Of a stretch of DNA of 64,000 bases, positions 33,982 through 41,915 are shown piece by piece (the stretch's first letter is position 1; each line of letters opens with the position of its first letter). The position numbers and the translations under genes are program-made. Source of the DNA: Paracoccus sediminilitoris (GTDB lineage Bacteria > Pseudomonadota > Alphaproteobacteria > Rhodobacterales > Rhodobacteraceae); NCBI RefSeq assembly GCF_003259195.1, contig NZ_QJPK01000002.1, positions 1 through 64,000 on the forward strand. Reading direction: 5' to 3'. The notes under the pieces were generated by a model. It made no database searches. It was given only the letters and a program-made list of their open reading frames with translations, and was not told the DNA's origin.

Positions 33982-35289
33982 ATGAGCGACCTGACCCCGC
34001 GCGAGATCGTGTCCGAGCTGGACCGTTTCATCATCGGACAGCAAGAAGCCAAGCGTGCCGTGGCCGTGGCCATGCGCAACCGCTGGCGGCGCAAGCAGCT
34101 GGGCGATGACCTGCGCGACGAAGTTTACCCCAAGAACATCCTGATGATCGGACCGACCGGCGTCGGCAAGACCGAGATCAGCCGCCGCCTGGCCAAGCTG
34201 GCCAATGCGCCCTTCATCAAGGTCGAGGCAACGAAGTTCACCGAAGTCGGCTATGTCGGGCGCGATGTCGAACAGATCATTCGCGACCTGGTTGACGCCG
34301 CCGTCATCGACACCCGCGAACGCATGCGCGAGGAGGTCAAGGCGGGTGCCCGTCAGGCCGCCGAGGATCGCGTGATCGAGGCCCTGGCCGGCAAGGATGC
34401 CCGCGACGGCACCCGCCAGATGTTCCGCGACAAGCTGAAGAACGGTCAGCTGGACGATACCGTCATCGAACTGGAGCTGCAGGACAACTCGAACCCGCTT
34501 GGCGGCATCGAGATGCCCGGCCAGCCCGGCCAGCAGATGGGCGGCATGATGGACCTGTCGGGGCTGATGAAGGCCTTCGGCGGTCGCCGCGTGCGCCGCA
34601 AGGTCACCGTCGCCGAAAGCTATGACCTGCTGATTGCCGAAGAGGCCGACAAGCTCTTGGACGACGAGGCGATCAAGACCGCCGCACTGGAAAGCGTCCA
34701 GGAAAGCGGCATCGTCTTCATCGACGAGATCGACAAGGTCTGCGCCAAGACCGAAGGCCGCGGCGGCGATGTCAGCCGCGAGGGCGTGCAGCGCGACCTG
34801 CTGCCGCTGATCGAGGGGACGACCGTCAGCACCAAGCATGGCGCCGTGCGCACCGACCACATCCTGTTCATCGCCTCGGGGGCGTTCCACGTCGCCAAGC
34901 CGTCGGACCTGCTGCCCGAACTTCAGGGGCGCCTGCCCATCCGGGTCGAGCTGCGCGCCCTGACCGAGGCCGATTTCGTGCGCATCCTGACCGAGACCGA
35001 CAATGCCCTGACGCGGCAATACACCGCCCTGATGGCGACCGAACAGGTGACAGTCACCTTTACCGATGACGGCATCGCGGCCCTTGCGCGCATCGCCGCC
35101 GAGGTCAACGGATCGGTCGAGAACATCGGCGCACGCCGTCTTTACACCGTGATCGAACGCGTCTTCGAGGAGCTTTCCTTCAACGCGCCCGACCGTGGCG
35201 GAGAGACGATCAGCGTCGACGACGCCTTTGTCGAAAAGCATCTGGGCGACCTGTCGCGATCAACGGACCTTTCGCGCTACGTTTTGTAA
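33982..35289 (+). CDS. hslU: ATP-dependent protease ATPase subunit HslU
   Basis: HslU unfolds substrates and feeds them into HslV. The 435-residue AAA+ protein has Walker A GPTGVGKT at residues 57-64, the GYVGRDVE pore motif, the inserted I-domain at about 110-230, Walker B FIDEIDKV and a C-terminal end ...SRYVL that docks into HslV. It follows hslV in the usual operon order. A small membrane-protein gene lies downstream. Confidence 0.97.
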   Translation: MSDLTPREIVSELDRFIIGQQEAKRAVAVAMRNRWRRKQLGDDLRDEVYPKNILMIGPTGVGKTEISRRLAKLANAPFIKVEATKFTEVGYVGRDVEQIIRDLVDAAVIDTRERMREEVKAGARQAAEDRVIEALAGKDARDGTRQMFRDKLKNGQLDDTVIELELQDNSNPLGGIEMPGQPGQQMGGMMDLSGLMKAFGGRRVRRKVTVAESYDLLIAEEADKLLDDEAIKTAALESVQESGIVFIDEIDKVCAKTEGRGGDVSREGVQRDLLPLIEGTTVSTKHGAVRTDHILFIASGAFHVAKPSDLLPELQGRLPIRVELRALTEADFVRILTETDNALTRQYTALMATEQVTVTFTDDGIAALARIAAEVNGSVENIGARRLYTVIERVFEELSFNAPDRGGETISVDDAFVEKHLGDLSRSTDLSRYVL

Positions 35290-35352
35290 ATTATCGGGAA
35301 CCAGACCCGAGAAACGGTGTTTGGTGGGTGACTGCAGCGAAGGACGGTTCAG

Positions 35353-35532
35353 ATGGGTTGGTTATTCAGTGTCATCATCTTCGTGCTGGACGTGTGGGCG
35401 ATCGCACAGATAATCAACACAAACACCAGCACCAAGGCGAAAGTTTTGTGGATTCTGCTGATCCTTGTGCTGCCGGTCATTGGTTTCATCATCTGGTATT
35501 TTGCAGGGCCAAAATCCAGCCGAGCGCTGTGA
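35353..35532 (+). CDS. 59-residue PLDc_N-type membrane protein
   Basis: This short gene encodes MGWLFSVIIFVLDVWAIAQI followed by a hydrophilic NTNTSTKAK loop and a second membrane helix WILLILVLPVIGFIIWYF. Two helices separated by a short loop, with the LP-x-x-G-x-x-x-W-Y-F pattern, are the phospholipase-D-nuclease N-terminal (PLDc_N) domain found alone in many small proteins. GGACGGTTCAG precedes the start. It ends just before a strong terminator. The function of such free-standing domains is unknown; a membrane role is likely. Confidence 0.85.
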   Translation: MGWLFSVIIFVLDVWAIAQIINTNTSTKAKVLWILLILVLPVIGFIIWYFAGPKSSRAL

Positions 35533-35555
35533 TCTCAGGAACTGCGATGGTTAAG

Positions 35556-35586
35556 AAAAACGCGCCCAGAAGGGCGCGTTTTTTTT
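35556..35586. terminator. Strong bidirectional terminator
   Basis: AAAAACGCGCCC-AGAA-GGGCGCGTTTTTTTT has a 10-bp or longer stem, an A-run on one side and a T-run on the other, so it can end both the PLDc_N transcript and the Smr-timA transcript that converge on it. Confidence 0.93.
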
Positions 35587-35611
35587 GTCCGGATCGTGAA
35601 ATTCGGGGTCT

Positions 35612-36208
35612 TCAAACGCCGCGTCGCAGATAGACATAATAGGCCCCTTCGCCACCATGGCGATAATGGGCGGCGCTGACCTGCTGCACGACCATCGACA
35701 GGGGCGGGCTGTGCAGCCAATAAGGTACCTGGTGGCGCAGCGCGCCGGGTCGCGTAGGCAGCGGACCGTAATCGCCCCGCCCCTTGCCAGTGATGACCAG
35801 CACCAGCCGCAGACCCGCGGAATGGCAGGACATGATGAAATGCATCAGTTCGGGCTGGGCGGCCGCCAAGGTCATGCCATGCAGGTCCAGCCGCGCTTCG
35901 GGGCGCAGCTTGCCTTGGCTCATCTTGCGGTGGGTCTTGGCATCCATGCGCAATTCTGCCCCGGCCAGCCGTTCGGCGGGCGATGAGGGCTTGGGCATGC
36001 GCGGGGCGGGGGTCGGTGCCGATTGGCCAAGGCGAAACCGGGGCAGGGGCTGTGCCTTGGGGGGCGTCAGCGATGTCTGGGGTTTGGCCGAAGGGTCATC
36101 CTCAGGGGCCAGCGGCCGCAAGGGCCGTTGATGCATGGGTGTGGCGGAGCGGGCCACAAGCGACCAGATTTCCCTGTCTTCGGGCGTCAGCCCCTTGCGG
36201 CGTCGCAT
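35612..36208 (-). CDS. Smr domain protein
   Basis: The 198-residue protein carries a C-terminal Smr (MutS2-related) domain: ARLDLHGMTLAAAQPEL and VLVITGKGRGDYG, with PYWL..PPLS..V at the end. Stand-alone Smr proteins can be nucleases; here the LDLHG and TGKG motifs are intact. The N-terminal half is proline-rich and probably disordered. The ATG at 36208 shares a base with the stop of the Tim44-like gene (TGATG), so the two are coupled. Confidence 0.9.
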   Translation of the reverse strand: MRRRKGLTPEDREIWSLVARSATPMHQRPLRPLAPEDDPSAKPQTSLTPPKAQPLPRFRLGQSAPTPAPRMPKPSSPAERLAGAELRMDAKTHRKMSQGKLRPEARLDLHGMTLAAAQPELMHFIMSCHSAGLRLVLVITGKGRGDYGPLPTRPGALRHQVPYWLHSPPLSMVVQQVSAAHYRHGGEGAYYVYLRRGV

Positions 36209-36864
36209 CAGCCAGTCGCGACAAGCTGCCAGTTGGGATCCGCTTCGCCCATATGGCGGGCAAAGGTCCACAGATCCTTCTGCTTGCGCGCCACCTTGGG
36301 GTCGCCCTCGATCACATTGCCGTCGGCATCGCGCGTCGCGGCAATCAGTTCCCCCACGAAACGGACGGTGATTTCGGCCATGCCGGTCGCCTGGTCGAAT
36401 TCGGCCGATGCCAGTGCGGTGTCGCGGGTACCCAGGAACTGCGCCTCGACCGTCTGGCCCTGTGCGGTGCGCTGGTCGATGACCGACTGGAACGCCTCGG
36501 CCACGGGCTCTGACAGGAAGGGGCGGACTTCGGACAGGTCTCCGCGTTCGAAGGCCATCAGGATCATCTCATAGGCTTGGCGCGAGCCACCAAGGAAATC
36601 GCGCACGCCGAAATCGGGCTCGACCCGCTTCATCGCGGCCAAGGCCTGTGCGGCGGGGGTTCCCGGTTCGGCATGATCCTGGATGTCATGATCCACCTGA
36701 TCGGCGGAACCCTCTATCACCTCGAACTTGGAGGGACCGGTCGCTGGCCTTTCGACCTTCGGGGGCTCGAACCCGTCGCGGGTGCCCAGGACGTTTCGCA
36801 GCCGCAGGATCAGGAAGATCGCGATGCCGGCAAGGACAAGCAGCTGGAGAAGGGGGTTGGACAT
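36208..36864 (-). CDS. Tim44-like (TimA) membrane-anchored protein
   Basis: The 218-residue protein has one N-terminal membrane helix (PLLQLLVLAGIAIFLILRLRNVLGTRDGFE) followed by a Tim44-like domain (DFLGGSRQAYEMILMAFERGD, LLSEPVAEAF-like segment, VRFVGELIAA). The mitochondrial relative docks import motors; in alphaproteobacteria TimA-type proteins sit at the inner membrane with unknown partners. It is the first gene of a pair with the Smr gene and is divergent from fxsA and, further on, secB. Confidence 0.88.
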   Translation of the reverse strand: MSNPLLQLLVLAGIAIFLILRLRNVLGTRDGFEPPKVERPATGPSKFEVIEGSADQVDHDIQDHAEPGTPAAQALAAMKRVEPDFGVRDFLGGSRQAYEMILMAFERGDLSEVRPFLSEPVAEAFQSVIDQRTAQGQTVEAQFLGTRDTALASAEFDQATGMAEITVRFVGELIAATRDADGNVIEGDPKVARKQKDLWTFARHMGEADPNWQLVATG

Positions 36865-36973
36865 GCAGGCAACCTCGGGGACGAAACGTTTATTTGTAAA
36901 TGGCGGTCAGGACATTATGTAGGGACCGCACAGGCGCAAGTCCAGTTTGTGCGCCGAAAGGAAGGGAAAATCC

Positions 36974-37507
36974 ATGCGGCTGTTCTGGCTGTTTCTTGCC
37001 GTCCCCATCATCGAGATCGCCTTGTTCATCCAGGTGGACGGGCTGATCGGGCTGTGGCCCACCCTGGCCATCGTCGTGCTGACCGCCATCATCGGGACCA
37101 GCCTGATGCGCAGCCAAGGCGCCCAGGCCTGGCGGGAAATCCAGTCCAGCTTCGGGGAAATGCGCGATCCGACGCGTCCTCTGGCCCATGGCGTGATGAT
37201 CTTGGTGGCGGGCATGCTGCTGCTGACACCTGGCTTTTTCACCGACACGCTTGGCCTGTTGCTGCTGATCCCGAAATTCCGCGACGGGGTCATGAAGCGT
37301 GTCGCCAGCCGTGTCACCGTGACGCAGATGGGCGGCCAATTCGGATCCCACCCCAGTCGCGCACATCCGGGTGCCGGTCCTGGTGCCCGACCAGATGATG
37401 GAACCATCGACGGCGAATTCACCGTCGCCGATCCCGATCGCGACGATCAGGGCATCGACGCACCGGAACTGAACCCACCGGGCAAATCGGGCTGGACGCG
37501 CCATTGA
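36974..37507 (+). CDS. fxsA: FxsA family membrane protein
   Basis: FxsA proteins are small inner-membrane proteins; the Escherichia coli one relieves phage T7 exclusion by F when overproduced. The 177-residue protein has membrane segments at about 3-22, 28-48 and 70-95 (GVMILVAGMLLLTPGFFTDTLGLLLLIP), the latter being the family signature. An acidic cytoplasmic tail follows. The ATG at 36974 is preceded by GAAAGGAAGGG. It stands alone before secB. Confidence 0.92.
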   Translation: MRLFWLFLAVPIIEIALFIQVDGLIGLWPTLAIVVLTAIIGTSLMRSQGAQAWREIQSSFGEMRDPTRPLAHGVMILVAGMLLLTPGFFTDTLGLLLLIPKFRDGVMKRVASRVTVTQMGGQFGSHPSRAHPGAGPGARPDDGTIDGEFTVADPDRDDQGIDAPELNPPGKSGWTRH

Positions 37508-37567
37508 GGGCAGGTAACCTGCCTGATAGAAGCGTCGCAAGACGATGAAATAAGGTGAGGGAAGACC

Positions 37568-38089
37568 ATGTCCGACGAGACCACACAGAACGGCGCCGAG
37601 GCGAAACCGCAACCCCAGCAGCCGCCCAGCATGCGGATCCTGGCCCAATTCGTCCGCGACCTGTCGTTCGAGAACATGGTGGCCCAGAAAGGCGCGCCCT
37701 CGGGTGACGTCCAGCCCGAGATCTCGGTCCAGGTCAGCCTGGACGCCCGCAAGCGCGGTGCGGACAACCAGTTCGAGGTCATCACCAAGTATCGCGTCAC
37801 ATCAACCAACAAGACCGAGGGCAGCACGCTGTTCCTGGCCGAACTGGATTACGGCGGGGTCTTCCAGATCGAGGGCGTGCCCGAGGATCAGCTGCATGCC
37901 TTCCTGATGATCGAATGCCCGCGCATGCTGTTCCCCTTCGTGCGCCGCATCGTGTCCGACCTGACCCGCGACGGCGGTTTCCCCGCCTTCAACATGGACC
38001 CGGTCGATTTCGTGGCGCTGTACCGCCAGGAACTGGCACGTCGCGCCCAGCAGAACCAGCAGGCGCCCGCCGACCAGCGCCTGTCGTAA
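37568..38089 (+). CDS. secB: Protein-export chaperone SecB
   Basis: SecB keeps preproteins unfolded and hands them to SecA. The 173-residue protein has MRILAQFVRDLSFENM near the N-terminus, ELDYGGVFQIEGVP and CPRMLFPFVRRIVSDLTRDGGFP, all typical. The start at 37568 follows TGAGGGAAG. The HD-hydrolase gene begins 6 bases after the stop and is likely co-transcribed. Confidence 0.97.
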   Translation: MSDETTQNGAEAKPQPQQPPSMRILAQFVRDLSFENMVAQKGAPSGDVQPEISVQVSLDARKRGADNQFEVITKYRVTSTNKTEGSTLFLAELDYGGVFQIEGVPEDQLHAFLMIECPRMLFPFVRRIVSDLTRDGGFPAFNMDPVDFVALYRQELARRAQQNQQAPADQRLS

Positions 38090-38095
38090 GACCCG

Positions 38096-38704
38096 ATGGC
38101 CTCCCGGCCCAAGCGCGCCTGGCAGCGGATGCTGTCAGGCCGCAGGCTTGACCTGCTGGACCCCACGCCCTTCGACATCGAGATCGAGGACATCGCCCAC
38201 GGGCTGGCCTTCGTGGCGCGCTGGAATGGCCAGACGCGCGGCGACTGGCCTTATTCCGTGGCCGAACATTCGCTGCTGGTTGAGCGCATCTTCAGCCATG
38301 CCCATCCCGATTCCGAGGCCTGCTGGCGTCTGGCTGCCCTGCTGCATGACGCACCCGAATATGTCATCGGGGACATGATCTCGCCGGTGAAATCGGCCTT
38401 GGGGCAGGAATACGGGATGATGGATGAACGGCTGGCCTCGGCCATCCACCGCCGTTTCGGGCTGCCTGCGGTGCTGCCGGCACTGGTCAAGAAACGAATC
38501 AAGATGGCGGACCGGATTTCGGCGCGGCTGGAGGCGACGACCATCGCGGGCTTTGCCGATACCGAAGCCCGCCGCCTGTTTCCCGTGCCCGCCCTGACCG
38601 CGCCGCAGGACTGGCAGATCACGCTGCGTCCACCCGCAGAGACCCGCGCAGCCTATCTGGCGCGCTTTGCCGAACTGATCGCGCTGATGGATCGCGGCCA
38701 TTGA
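38096..38704 (+). CDS. HD domain phosphohydrolase (YfbR-like)
   Basis: The 202-residue protein has the HD metal-binding motif: SVAEHSLLVERI supplies the first histidine, AALLHDAPEYVIGDM the His-Asp pair, and ADRISARLEA the last aspartate. Similar proteins (YfbR type) are 5'-nucleotidases for deoxynucleotides. No export signal is present. It follows secB closely and ends at a terminator. The exact nucleotide preference is not readable. Confidence 0.87.
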   Translation: MASRPKRAWQRMLSGRRLDLLDPTPFDIEIEDIAHGLAFVARWNGQTRGDWPYSVAEHSLLVERIFSHAHPDSEACWRLAALLHDAPEYVIGDMISPVKSALGQEYGMMDERLASAIHRRFGLPAVLPALVKKRIKMADRISARLEATTIAGFADTEARRLFPVPALTAPQDWQITLRPPAETRAAYLARFAELIALMDRGH

Positions 38705-38729
38705 AAAAGGGGGGCAATGCCCCCCCTTT
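38704..38729. terminator. Terminator shared by HD and hvrA genes
   Basis: AAAAAGGGGGGC-AAT-GCCCCCCTTTG makes a strong stem between the convergent HD-hydrolase and hvrA genes. A-rich left and T-rich right flanks allow use in both directions. Confidence 0.85.
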
Positions 38730-38753
38730 GCAACTTCGACAGATCGTAACCGA

Positions 38754-39065
38754 TCAGATCAGCAGGTCGTCCAGTTCCTTGCCTTCAGCCAGGTTTTCCT
38801 GAACCCAACGCGGCTTGCGACCGCGACCCGTCCAGGTCATCGTCGGATCCTGGGGATTGGCATATTTCGGCGCGACGGTGCCCGCACGACGCGGTTTGCT
38901 CCCGGTCAGTTCAGCCAGATTGAACCCGTGTTCCTTGGCAGCTTCCTCGATCGCCTGCAGCGCTTCGCGCCTTTTGCGATCCTCGTAGGAATTGATTGCA
39001 CGATCCAGACGGGTCCGCAATTCACGCATTTCCTTCAGGGACATCTTATCGAAATCAATGCTCAT
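38754..39065 (-). CDS. hvrA: H-NS family nucleoid protein, HvrA-like
   Basis: The 103-residue protein has an N-terminal coiled coil (MSLKEMRELRTRLDRAINSYEDRKRR region) for oligomerisation and a C-terminal AT-hook-like H-NS DNA-binding motif (TWTGRGRKPRWVQENL). Its position beside regA and senC matches HvrA of Rhodobacter, which tunes photosynthesis and nitrogen-fixation genes. HvrA prefers curved AT-rich DNA; the upstream region here is notably AT-rich. The HvrA name relies on the synteny and domain type. Confidence 0.85.
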   Translation of the reverse strand: MSIDFDKMSLKEMRELRTRLDRAINSYEDRKRREALQAIEEAAKEHGFNLAELTGSKPRRAGTVAPKYANPQDPTMTWTGRGRKPRWVQENLAEGKELDDLLI

Positions 39066-39162
39066 TTGTCTGCTTTTTCTTTTCCGGGTTGCATTATTGT
39101 CTTTGATATACCCTGAAAAGAAATGAATTCAATATATCCTTTAGATCAGAATACACAAATAT

Positions 39163-39705
39163 TTATCGTGGGCCTCTTTTGGCAAGAATCCGCTGCAATG
39201 TCCGGCGATGCATATGAAGCCGGCGTGCGGTTTCGCTGACATTTCGATCGCATTGTTCGTAAACCCGCTGAATATGCTCCCAACGGACGCGATCCGCCGA
39301 CATCGGATTTTCCGGCGGGGGCGGCAACAATTCGGCCGATGACAGCAGGGCCGAGGTGACGTCATTGGCATCGGCGGGCTTTGCCAGATAATCCGTCGCG
39401 CCCATCTTGACCGCCGCCACCGCCGTGGCGATCGCGCCATATCCCGTCAGGACGATGATCCGGGCATCAGGGCGCTTTTCACGCAGCGCCTCAACGACAT
39501 CCAGCCCGTTTCCGTCCTCCAGCCGCAGGTCGACCACGGCATAGGCAGGCGCCTTCTTGCGGATCTGGTTCAGCGCGCTGGCCACCGTCAACGAGGTTTC
39601 CGCCTGGAAACCCCGCTTTTCCATGGCGCGGGCAAGGCGGGTCAGGAATATTTCGTCATCATCGACCAGCAACAGCGACGGGTCGGGACCGATCTGCGCG
39701 TTCAT
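39163..39705 (-). CDS. regA: Redox response regulator RegA/PrrA/ActR
   Basis: RegA is the response regulator of the RegB/RegA redox system that controls respiration, CO2 and nitrogen fixation. The 180-residue protein has a receiver domain with the acidic pocket DDDE, phospho-acceptor Asp59 (VVDLRLEDG) and Lys in YLAKPAD. A proline linker (LLPPPPENP) joins it to the Fis-type helix-turn-helix ERNVSETARRLHMHRRTLQRIL (here DRNVSETARRL). The ATG at 39705 follows GGGTGG; a GTG at 39714 is the alternative. Order hvrA-regA-senC is that of Rhodobacter. Confidence 0.96.
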   Translation of the reverse strand: MNAQIGPDPSLLLVDDDEIFLTRLARAMEKRGFQAETSLTVASALNQIRKKAPAYAVVDLRLEDGNGLDVVEALREKRPDARIIVLTGYGAIATAVAAVKMGATDYLAKPADANDVTSALLSSAELLPPPPENPMSADRVRWEHIQRVYEQCDRNVSETARRLHMHRRTLQRILAKRGPR

Positions 39706-39791
39706 GTTTTCCACCCTGATTACCCTTTGTTCATCCGATCATTTAAATGGATGCTGAATCATCCATTTTCAAAGATATGTGACAATTTGCC

Positions 39792-40421
39792 TTAGCTGGC
39801 GGCCTTGACGAAACAACCCACGCTGTCGGCGACATCTTCGGCAGGCGCATCGCGGTTGAAGAATTCGACGGTCTGGTTTCCGGGCATGACCAGATAAGTA
39901 TTGGTCATGTGATCGACTAGATAATATTCCGGGTCTTCCTCGTTCTGCAGCTTGAAATAATTGCGCCATCCCTTGTTCACTGCCGCGATCTCATCCTCCG
40001 ATCCGGTCAGGCCGATCATCTGGTCCGAGAACATGTCGGTATAATCGGCCAGCACTTGGGGCGTGTCGCGCGCGGGATCGACGGTGACGAAGACGCTCTG
40101 GACGTCCATTCCCTGCTGGCGCAGCAATTCGGCGGCATCCGCATTGCGCGCGCTGTCCAGCGGGCAGATGTCGGGACAGAAGGTATAGCCGAAATAAAGC
40201 AGCGACGGTTTGGTAAAGACATCGGCCGCCGTCACCCGTTCGCCGTCATCGCGGGTCAGGGTGAAATCGGTGCCGAAACTCTCCATCCCCCCCGATACCG
40301 CGCTGTTGGTGCATTGCGCGAACGCGTCGCCGCTGCGTCCCTGGGTCAGAAAGACCGTGCCGGCGACCAGCACGGCAAGCGTCGCTGCCGATCCGATCAG
40401 CAGAATTTTGCGGTCGACCAT
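39792..40421 (-). CDS. senC: SCO1/SenC copper chaperone-type protein
   Basis: SenC/PrrC proteins help assemble the copper site of cytochrome oxidase and influence the RegB signal. The 209-residue protein has an N-terminal membrane anchor (ILLIGSAATLAVLVAGTVFL), then a thioredoxin-like fold with the copper-binding CPDIC (FGYTFCPDICP) and the conserved histidine in YLVDHMTNTYLV. The start at 40421 (MVDRKILL) fits an anchored protein better than the upstream start. It is divergent from regB. Confidence 0.94.
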   Translation of the reverse strand: MVDRKILLIGSAATLAVLVAGTVFLTQGRSGDAFAQCTNSAVSGGMESFGTDFTLTRDDGERVTAADVFTKPSLLYFGYTFCPDICPLDSARNADAAELLRQQGMDVQSVFVTVDPARDTPQVLADYTDMFSDQMIGLTGSEDEIAAVNKGWRNYFKLQNEEDPEYYLVDHMTNTYLVMPGNQTVEFFNRDAPAEDVADSVGCFVKAAS

Positions 40422-40517
40422 GCGGGGGTCTCCTGTTCGATGGGCGTCAAATCCGCGCATTGATCGCCTATCGTGCCCCGTCTATCAAGGCATGTGACGT
40501 CGCAGCAAAGGCCGATG

Positions 40518-41849
40518 ATGACCGACACGTCCCCTGCCGATGACCGATCCGACTTCCAGATGACCATGGCCGAGGCCCCGATGGCCGAGCCGATCCGCAT
40601 GCGCACGCTGGTGCTGCTGCGCTGGTTCGCCATCGGCGGACAGATGGCGGCAGTGATCGTGGCGTGGTGCATGGGGGTGGGGTTCGTCAAGGCGCCGGTG
40701 ATCGCGCTGATCGCCACCTCGATCACGATGAACCTGTGGCTGTTCCTGCGCCCGGCCAAGCGGACCTCGCCGCGCCGCGCGGTGCTGCAGCTCAGCTTCG
40801 ACCTGGTGCAGATCTCGGCGCTGATGGCGCTGACGGGGGGCATGGCCAATCCCTTCGCGCTGCTGGTGCTGGCGCCGGTGACCATTGCTGCCGCATCGCT
40901 GAACGGGCGGCAGGTGATGGCGCTTGGGCTGGCGACGGTGGCGCTGATCTCGATCGCGGCGGTCTTCGGCCTGTCCCTGCGCGAACCTGATGGCGATATC
41001 CTGCGGATGGAGCCGATCCTGCAGCTGGGCCACTGGGTCGCGCTGGTGATCGGCGTGGTGTTCTTCGCGGGCTATGCCCATCGGGTCACGGCAGAGCTGT
41101 CGGACACGTCGAACGCGCTCTTTGCCACGCAGATGGCCCTGTCGCGCGAACAGCGCCTGCAACATCTGGGCGGTGTCGTGGCCGCCGCCGCCCATGAAAT
41201 GGGCACGCCTTTGGCCACCATCAAGCTGATCGCGGGGGAACTGGCCGACGAATTGCAGGACGACCCGGACCTGCATGCTGATGCCATCGCCCTGCGCGAA
41301 TCCGCCGACCGCTGCGCCCGGATCCTGCGCAGCATGGGGCAGGCGGGCAAGGACGACCTGCATATGCGCGCGGCCCCCCTGCGCGCCGTGCTGGAGGATG
41401 CCGCAAGCCCCCATGCCGATCGCGGCCCCATCATCGAGATCCTGGCCGAGGGTCCCGTCATCCGGCGTGACCCCGCCATCATCCACGCCCTGCGCAACCT
41501 GATTCAGAACGCCGTCGATTTCGCCGAAAGCCGGGTAGTCATCGAAACACAGGTGACGCCGAACGCGCTGACGGTGACGGTGCGCGACGACGGACCCGGC
41601 TATCCGCCGCATCTGCTGTCGCGGATCGGGGACCCCTATCTCAGCCGCCGCTCCGAGGTTCAGCGCGGCAGCTATGAGGGGATGGGATTGGGCCTGTTCA
41701 TCGCCAAGACCCTGCTGGAGCGGTCCGGTGCCCGGCTGACCTTCGCCAACGGCGGCCCCGGCGCGATCGTTTCGGTGCGCTGGCCGCTGGACCGCATCCG
41801 GTCCGAGGATCGCGCCGCCCTGTCCCAGAATCCCTCCATCGCCACGTGA
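40518..41849 (+). CDS. regB: Redox sensor histidine kinase RegB/PrrB/ActS
   Basis: RegB senses the quinone pool and cytochrome oxidase flux and phosphorylates RegA. The 443-residue protein has six membrane helices in its first 200 residues, with the quinone-binding GGMANPF (residues 107-113) in a periplasmic-side loop. The kinase H-box is AAAHEMGTPLATI with His226. Cys266 (ADRCARIL) corresponds to redox Cys265 of Rhodobacter capsulatus RegB. The CA domain shows NLIQNAVDFA and DDGPGYP. The ATG at 40518 follows AAAGG. A PAS-protein gene follows. Confidence 0.96.
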   Translation: MTDTSPADDRSDFQMTMAEAPMAEPIRMRTLVLLRWFAIGGQMAAVIVAWCMGVGFVKAPVIALIATSITMNLWLFLRPAKRTSPRRAVLQLSFDLVQISALMALTGGMANPFALLVLAPVTIAAASLNGRQVMALGLATVALISIAAVFGLSLREPDGDILRMEPILQLGHWVALVIGVVFFAGYAHRVTAELSDTSNALFATQMALSREQRLQHLGGVVAAAAHEMGTPLATIKLIAGELADELQDDPDLHADAIALRESADRCARILRSMGQAGKDDLHMRAAPLRAVLEDAASPHADRGPIIEILAEGPVIRRDPAIIHALRNLIQNAVDFAESRVVIETQVTPNALTVTVRDDGPGYPPHLLSRIGDPYLSRRSEVQRGSYEGMGLGLFIAKTLLERSGARLTFANGGPGAIVSVRWPLDRIRSEDRAALSQNPSIAT

Positions 41850-41853
41850 GCAT

Positions 41854-41870
41854 CTTAACAGCTTGTTAAG
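41854..41870. promoter_or_regulatory. CtrA-type box upstream of the PAS gene
   Basis: CTTAACAGCTTGTTAAG contains TTAAC-N5-GTTAA (41856-41869 with flanks), an exact match to the CtrA site of Rhodobacterales (TTAA-N7-TTAA). It lies 46 bases before the GTG start of the PAS protein and is the only such site I noticed in the window. Confidence 0.6.
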
Positions 41871-41915
41871 CACGCCTGTCCTATGCTCGGATCGACATGA
41901 AAGGGGATGGTTTTT

